Assembly: GCF_002161235.1 (NCBI RefSeq)
Contig: NZ_NFHE01000017.1
Coordinates: 1 to 63,226, forward strand
Reading direction: 5' to 3'
Source: Pseudoflavonifractor sp. An85
GTDB lineage: Bacteria > Bacillota > Clostridia > Oscillospirales > Oscillospiraceae
DNA: 63,226 nt
Below, in pieces: positions 59,915-63,226 of this stretch. The first letter of the stretch is position 1, and each line of letters starts with the position of its first letter. The notes below the pieces were generated by a model that was not told the DNA's origin, did not search any database, and was given only the letters and a program-made list of their open reading frames with translations. Position numbers and translations under genes: made by a program.

Positions 59915-60041
59915 ATACCTAAGGACAAATGCGAATGGAACAGGATGTGATGAAACATGGTGGGACAAAATATAGGAATGAAACGATGTCGGCACACAAG
60001 CCCAACCACAGACAAACTCAGATAGAAAGGAAACTAGAATC

Positions 60042-61352
60042 ATGAATTTTGAACCTTTGGAGTGGGGCGCACTGTTGCTGACCCTGGCGTTTTTTGCACT
60101 GCTGTACTATTTGGACCGGAAGCGTCAATGGGATTTTGGGGTCCGAACCCTTCTGGCCACCGCCTTTGGTGTGGTGGTCGGCCTGGTGTTCCCCGGTCAC
60201 TATACCTATGTGGCGGCGTTTGGTACCATCTATACCCGTGTGATTTCTGCACTGGTCATTCCGCTGCTGATGTTCAGCATCGTATCCAGCATCACAAACC
60301 TCGGCTCGTCCATTCGTCTGAAAAACATTGGCCTGAAAACAGTGCTGTTTCTGCTGCTCAACACCCTACTTGCCAGCGTCCTGACACTCGTTGTGTCTAC
60401 GGCCACAGGGATCGGATCGGGATTTAGCTATGAGTTGGCAGCGGATTACGAGGCTGCCCAAGTGCCGTCCATTCTGGACACCTTGATTGGCCTGTTTCCC
60501 AAGAATCTGGCGGAACACTGGGCAAATGGGGAAGTGGTCCCTTTGGTCCTGTTTTTTGTGCTGGTTGCCATTGCGTTCAACAAATTGAGCAAGGAACATG
60601 CCCAGCAGATTGCACCTTTCAAGGCATTCATCGACGCTGGAAACCACGTGATGGGTATGGTGGTGAGCATCGTCATTTCCTTTACGCCCTATGCGGTGCT
60701 CTCGTTGATTGCCCGTGCTGTCAGCCGCAGCACCGTCGCCGATTTGCTGCCCCTCCTGGGGGTGTTGGTTCTCACCTATGTTCTGTGCGCCATTCAGCTG
60801 CTTGCGGTGGAAAGCATCTTGCTGCGTGTCATCGGCAAGCTCAGTCCCTTGGCCTTTTTCCGGAAGCTCTGGCCTGCGGGTGTGGTTGCCTTCACCTCCC
60901 AGAGCAGCATTGGCACCATCCCGGTCACGGTTGCCCAGCTGAAAAAGCTGGGTGTCAACGAAGACATTGCCTCCTTTGGGGCAAGCCTGGGAGCCAATTT
61001 GGGTATGCCCGGATGCGCTGGCATCTGGCCGGTACTGTCTGCCGTCTTCGCCATTCACGTTCTCGGCCTATCCTACTCGCCCATGCAGTATGTTTTCCTG
61101 GTTGTCCTGGCTATGGTGGTGGCCATCGGCAGTGTAGGTGTTCCTGGAACGGCCACCATCACAGCAACTGCAGTATTTGTGGCCGCTGGACTGCCTGTGG
61201 AAATCATTTTCCTGCTGGCCCCCATTTCCAGCATTGTTGACATGGCCCGCACGGCCACCAATGTCATCGGTGCTGCGACGGCTACCACGTTGGTGGCAGC
61301 GACGGAAGAAAAGCAGCTGGATCGAGCCCTTTATTCTGAACCACAGAAATGA
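60042..61352 (+). CDS. dicarboxylate/cystine-type sodium or proton symporter (TcyP-like)
   Basis: 436 residues, DAACS/SLC1 family. About eight helices plus two re-entrant hairpins; the first hairpin has TSQSSIGTIPVTV and the second GSVGVPGTATITATAVF, followed by DMARTATNVIGA. The SQSSIGT-P form of the first hairpin is that of L-cystine transporters (TcyP/YhcL type) rather than the SSSS-type glutamate carriers. Imports an amino acid or dicarboxylate with a cation; cystine is the best guess. ATG 60042 has AAAGGAAA upstream. Confidence 0.88.
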   Translation: MNFEPLEWGALLLTLAFFALLYYLDRKRQWDFGVRTLLATAFGVVVGLVFPGHYTYVAAFGTIYTRVISALVIPLLMFSIVSSITNLGSSIRLKNIGLKTVLFLLLNTLLASVLTLVVSTATGIGSGFSYELAADYEAAQVPSILDTLIGLFPKNLAEHWANGEVVPLVLFFVLVAIAFNKLSKEHAQQIAPFKAFIDAGNHVMGMVVSIVISFTPYAVLSLIARAVSRSTVADLLPLLGVLVLTYVLCAIQLLAVESILLRVIGKLSPLAFFRKLWPAGVVAFTSQSSIGTIPVTVAQLKKLGVNEDIASFGASLGANLGMPGCAGIWPVLSAVFAIHVLGLSYSPMQYVFLVVLAMVVAIGSVGVPGTATITATAVFVAAGLPVEIIFLLAPISSIVDMARTATNVIGAATATTLVAATEEKQLDRALYSEPQK

Positions 61353-61360
61353 GTCAAATT

Positions 61361-61392
61361 GCGGAGTACCCGAGCATTGGGTACTCCGCTTG
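61361..61392 (+). terminator. terminator of the symporter gene
   Basis: Perfect 11-bp arms GCGGAGTACCC (61361-61371) and complement (61379-61389), then TTGGTTT. Confidence 0.72.
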
Positions 61393-61451
61393 GTTTGATT
61401 TAGCTGCTGAAACAATCCCCGGTGTATCCAATGATAGACACCTATCCTGTA

Positions 61452-61510
61452 TTGACAACACGGATGTGCGGGAGTACACTATATTTAGTATTTAGCCAAA
61501 ATGCTAAATA
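61452..61510 (+). promoter_or_regulatory. promoter and operator of the ArsR/SdpI-like pair
   Basis: TTGACA (61452-61457), 17-base spacer, TACACT (61475-61480). Downstream a perfect inverted repeat TATTTAGC (61489-61496) and GCTAAATA (61503-61510) with 6-base centre, just inside the transcript: a likely ArsR-type autorepression site. Confidence 0.82.
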
Positions 61511-61531
61511 TATATCTGGGAGGTGGTGCAG

Positions 61532-61843
61532 GTGGGACTGCAAGAGACCATGAAAGCATTGTCAGACCCCACGCGTCGGGAGATTTTGCAGCTTCTAAGA
61601 AACGGAAAAATGTCGGCGGGAGACATTGCGGAACACTTTTCAATTTCCAACGCATCCATATCCAGACATCTGTCTGTGTTAAAACATGCAGAGCTGGTGA
61701 GAGATTGTCGGTGCGGACAATTTATCTATTATGAAATTGACACCACGGTGCTGCAAGATATGTTAGGGTGGGTCAGTCAATTCACATCGGGGATCCAACG
61801 GATGCCTGAGGATACGCCACAGGTGTCCAAACAAGAGGTGTGA
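61532..61843 (+). CDS. ArsR/SmtB-family repressor, SdpR-like
   Basis: 103 residues from GTG 61532, placed after GGAGGTGGTG. Opens LQETMKALSDPTRREILQLLRNGKMSAGDIAEHFSISNASISRHLSVLKHAELV, the form of SdpR-type autorepressors, with RDCRCGQFIYYEID in the wing. The dimeric repressor has no metal-binding CVC motif in the recognition helix, so it is probably not a metal sensor. It is followed by an SdpI-like membrane protein; in Bacillus SdpI sequesters SdpR at the membrane when toxin is present. Confidence 0.9.
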   Translation: MGLQETMKALSDPTRREILQLLRNGKMSAGDIAEHFSISNASISRHLSVLKHAELVRDCRCGQFIYYEIDTTVLQDMLGWVSQFTSGIQRMPEDTPQVSKQEV

Positions 61844-61845
61844 GT

Positions 61846-62544
61846 ATGAAACACAAGGAAACAACAGGCTCCATCCTTCCTGATCTCGTCCTTGCTGCGG
61901 TTCCTTTTCTCGTTTACGCCTCCATCTACCGGTATTTACCCCCGGAAATACCGGTGCATTATTCCTTTGATGGAATTGCGGATCGATTTGCGTCCAGGCT
62001 CTCTGTGGAAGCCCTGCTCCTTTGTTCTTTGGGCTACTGTGGACTTTTACTTGGGGTTCTCTTGAAAAAGATGGTTTTGGCCATGGGAAAGGCTCAAGAA
62101 AACAATAACACACAGACAACGGAAAAACTCATGGCATACAATCAAACCTTTCTGACCATATTCTTTTCCGCACTGTCCCTGTATTTCACTTCTGTCATGC
62201 TACATAATTCGATTCCAGATACCCTTTTTATCCTTAGAACAGCTTATCTTGTGTTGTCCGTCTTATTCATCATGATTGGAAACTATCTCCCAAAATTAAA
62301 AAGAAATCGAGTTTCTGGTGTGAAAATGGAATATTCACAGTCCAGTGAGGATGCGTGGATGAAGTCGCAACGGTTTGGCGGTAGATTGTTGGTGCTAGGG
62401 GGAATCATAAGTCTTATTGTGTGTCTGATTCCAGGTATCTCCGAAAAGAGTGCTGTCATGTTGAGTACGATTATTTTTGCTTTCGTGATTCTGGGGATGC
62501 TTGTATTTTCAGCCGTTGAAATGAGGCGGTGTACCAGAGAGTGA
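61846..62544 (+). CDS. SdpI/DUF1648-family membrane protein
   Basis: 232 residues with about six hydrophobic helices. N-terminal DUF1648-like segment (YRYLPPEIPVHYSFDGIADRFASR) and C-terminal SdpI-like segment (IGNYLPKLKRNRVSGVKMEYSQSSEDAWMKSQRFGGRLLVLGG). SdpI gives immunity to the SDP toxin and senses it. Starts just after the repressor stop. No toxin gene (SdpC/YitPOM-like) is seen near it, so it may be an orphan immunity or a general regulator pair. Confidence 0.88.
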   Translation: MKHKETTGSILPDLVLAAVPFLVYASIYRYLPPEIPVHYSFDGIADRFASRLSVEALLLCSLGYCGLLLGVLLKKMVLAMGKAQENNNTQTTEKLMAYNQTFLTIFFSALSLYFTSVMLHNSIPDTLFILRTAYLVLSVLFIMIGNYLPKLKRNRVSGVKMEYSQSSEDAWMKSQRFGGRLLVLGGIISLIVCLIPGISEKSAVMLSTIIFAFVILGMLVFSAVEMRRCTRE

Positions 62545-62612
62545 GGCAAGAGGTTGATGTATCAAAGGTATCAATGTTAGACTAGCCATATATTTTTGGA
62601 GAAGAAGGTGAA

Positions 62613-63032
62613 ATGATGAAGAAAAGATCTGTATTGGCCATTGGCGTGTTAGCTCTTCTAGTGATCGTTACTTATATTTGGTATCATGGTGAAACTGTGT
62701 TTCTTTCATCAGTAAGCTCAGAAGAGATATCTGTTATCACGGTCCGTAGTGGTTTTACAGGCCATAGATTCACGATCTCCACACAAGAGGATATTGATTA
62801 TATTGTGGAAAACATTCAAAGCAGTTCATTCCACAAGGATGGGATATCTTTGCTTAGAATGGGGAGTGGGTTTACGATGTCGTTCTCAGATAAACACGGG
62901 AATGTTGTCAGTGAATTCATACTAAATGGCCCCCAATACATTAGAAAAGATCCATTCTTCTATCAGACTGAAAATGGTGATATGCAAAATGTCATGGACT
63001 ATTTGAGTGCTATTGATGACGAAGCAAAATAG
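62613..63032 (+). CDS. hypothetical exported or membrane-anchored protein
   Basis: 139 residues. N-terminal basic-hydrophobic segment KKRSVLAIGVLALLVIVTYIWYHG serves as signal anchor; the rest is a small soluble domain with alternating strands (ISVITVRSGFTGHRFTISTQEDIDYIVENIQS, FTMSFSDKHGNVVSEFILNGPQYI). AT-rich. No family recognised. ATG 62613 or 62616 both have GAAGGTG upstream. It may be cotranscribed with the SdpI-like gene 68 bases before it, so a role in the same response is possible but unproven. Confidence 0.65.
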   Translation: MMKKRSVLAIGVLALLVIVTYIWYHGETVFLSSVSSEEISVITVRSGFTGHRFTISTQEDIDYIVENIQSSSFHKDGISLLRMGSGFTMSFSDKHGNVVSEFILNGPQYIRKDPFFYQTENGDMQNVMDYLSAIDDEAK

Positions 63033-63226
63033 ATGACAGTTATTCACTCTTTTAATGCCAACATACCTTCTTTGTTTTTAGAACGGCCGATCTATTTGAG
63101 GCCATTGAAAAGGATGTGTCGCAAAACGTAAGTTTTGTGGCACATCCTTTTTTACTCTCAACAGCAAAAACGAATCCAGTATGTGGAACTTCCGCAGCGT
63201 TTTGGGTATGCAAAAGCCAGCCCACA
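63033..63226 (+). other. gene-free end with terminator at 63108-63152
   Basis: No gene seen after 63032. A near-perfect 20-bp stem (AAAAGGATGTG...CACATCCTTTT, 63108-63152) followed by T's is a terminator, probably for the hypothetical gene. The remaining bases to 63226 show no supported feature. Confidence 0.8.

Overview
The window reads as a chromosomal segment of a GC-rich anaerobic Firmicute, most likely an Oscillospiraceae (Clostridium cluster IV) gut bacterium. Grounds: Bacillota-type ribosome binding sites throughout, CIRCE, PerR, BirA and TreR-type operators, a pyrophosphate-energised membrane pump, [FeFe]-hydrogenase with rubrerythrin, and the clostridial order yqhQ(DUF1385)-prmC-recA-recX-rimO-pgsA. 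The genus is inferred from style, not proven.

Layout. 1-1190: truncated endolysin-like amidase, a gene-free stretch and tRNA-Arg(CCG), probably the edge of a prophage or integrated element. 1383-4950: lipoprotein with calcium-type VCBS repeats followed by an OmpR/PhoR-type two-component system. 5073-10573: DUF1385, prmC, recA, recX, rimO, pgsA. 10620-12488: galM and a Mn2+-riboswitch-controlled mntP. 12549-17025: ABC transporter with a 1071-residue FtsX-type coiled-coil permease, then a GNAT enzyme. 17061-23175: ATP-grasp gene, BirA-controlled bioY, aconitase-family hydratase, ECF sigma/anti-sigma pair. 23482-29779: membrane pyrophosphatase, TrkH/TrkA potassium uptake, MalY-type lyase. 29974-33487: two ribosomal units, rplJL with an L10 leader and rpmG-secE-nusG-rplK-rplA with a structured leader. 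33793-35650: ruvX, then an AT-rich orphan gene, a hairpin-rich gene-free stretch and a tiny membrane peptide, which looks like a foreign island. 35707-42459: GntR regulator with a membrane protein, then a five-gene peptide/nickel-type ABC importer. 42511-47575: trehalose PTS, phosphotrehalase and TreR. 47670-48045: tRNA-Pro(GGG) with two degenerate copies of its 3' half. 48157-50624: PerR-type regulator and a giant [FeFe]-hydrogenase/rubredoxin/rubrerythrin fusion. 50752-63032: small stress, regulatory and transport genes (Hsp20, LysR, MerR with a lipoprotein, cystine-type symporter, SdpR/SdpI-like pair, hypotheticals), increasingly AT-rich.

How the parts fit. Several units carry their own visible control: trehalose uptake (TreR palindrome), biotin uptake (BirA operator), manganese export (riboswitch), heat shock (CIRCE), peroxide defence (PerR box) and ribosome synthesis (two leaders). 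The PerR-controlled hydrogenase-rubrerythrin polypeptide would let H2 or ferredoxin-level electrons run directly to peroxide detoxification.

The most unusual items are that fusion with its retained internal start site, a 185-bp multi-hairpin element present twice in 3' untranslated regions, a short peptide with tandem Cys codons and its own promoter and terminator ahead of a cystine-type transporter, the structured leader of rpmG, the AT-rich island after ruvX, and the palindromic units made from tRNA-Pro tails.
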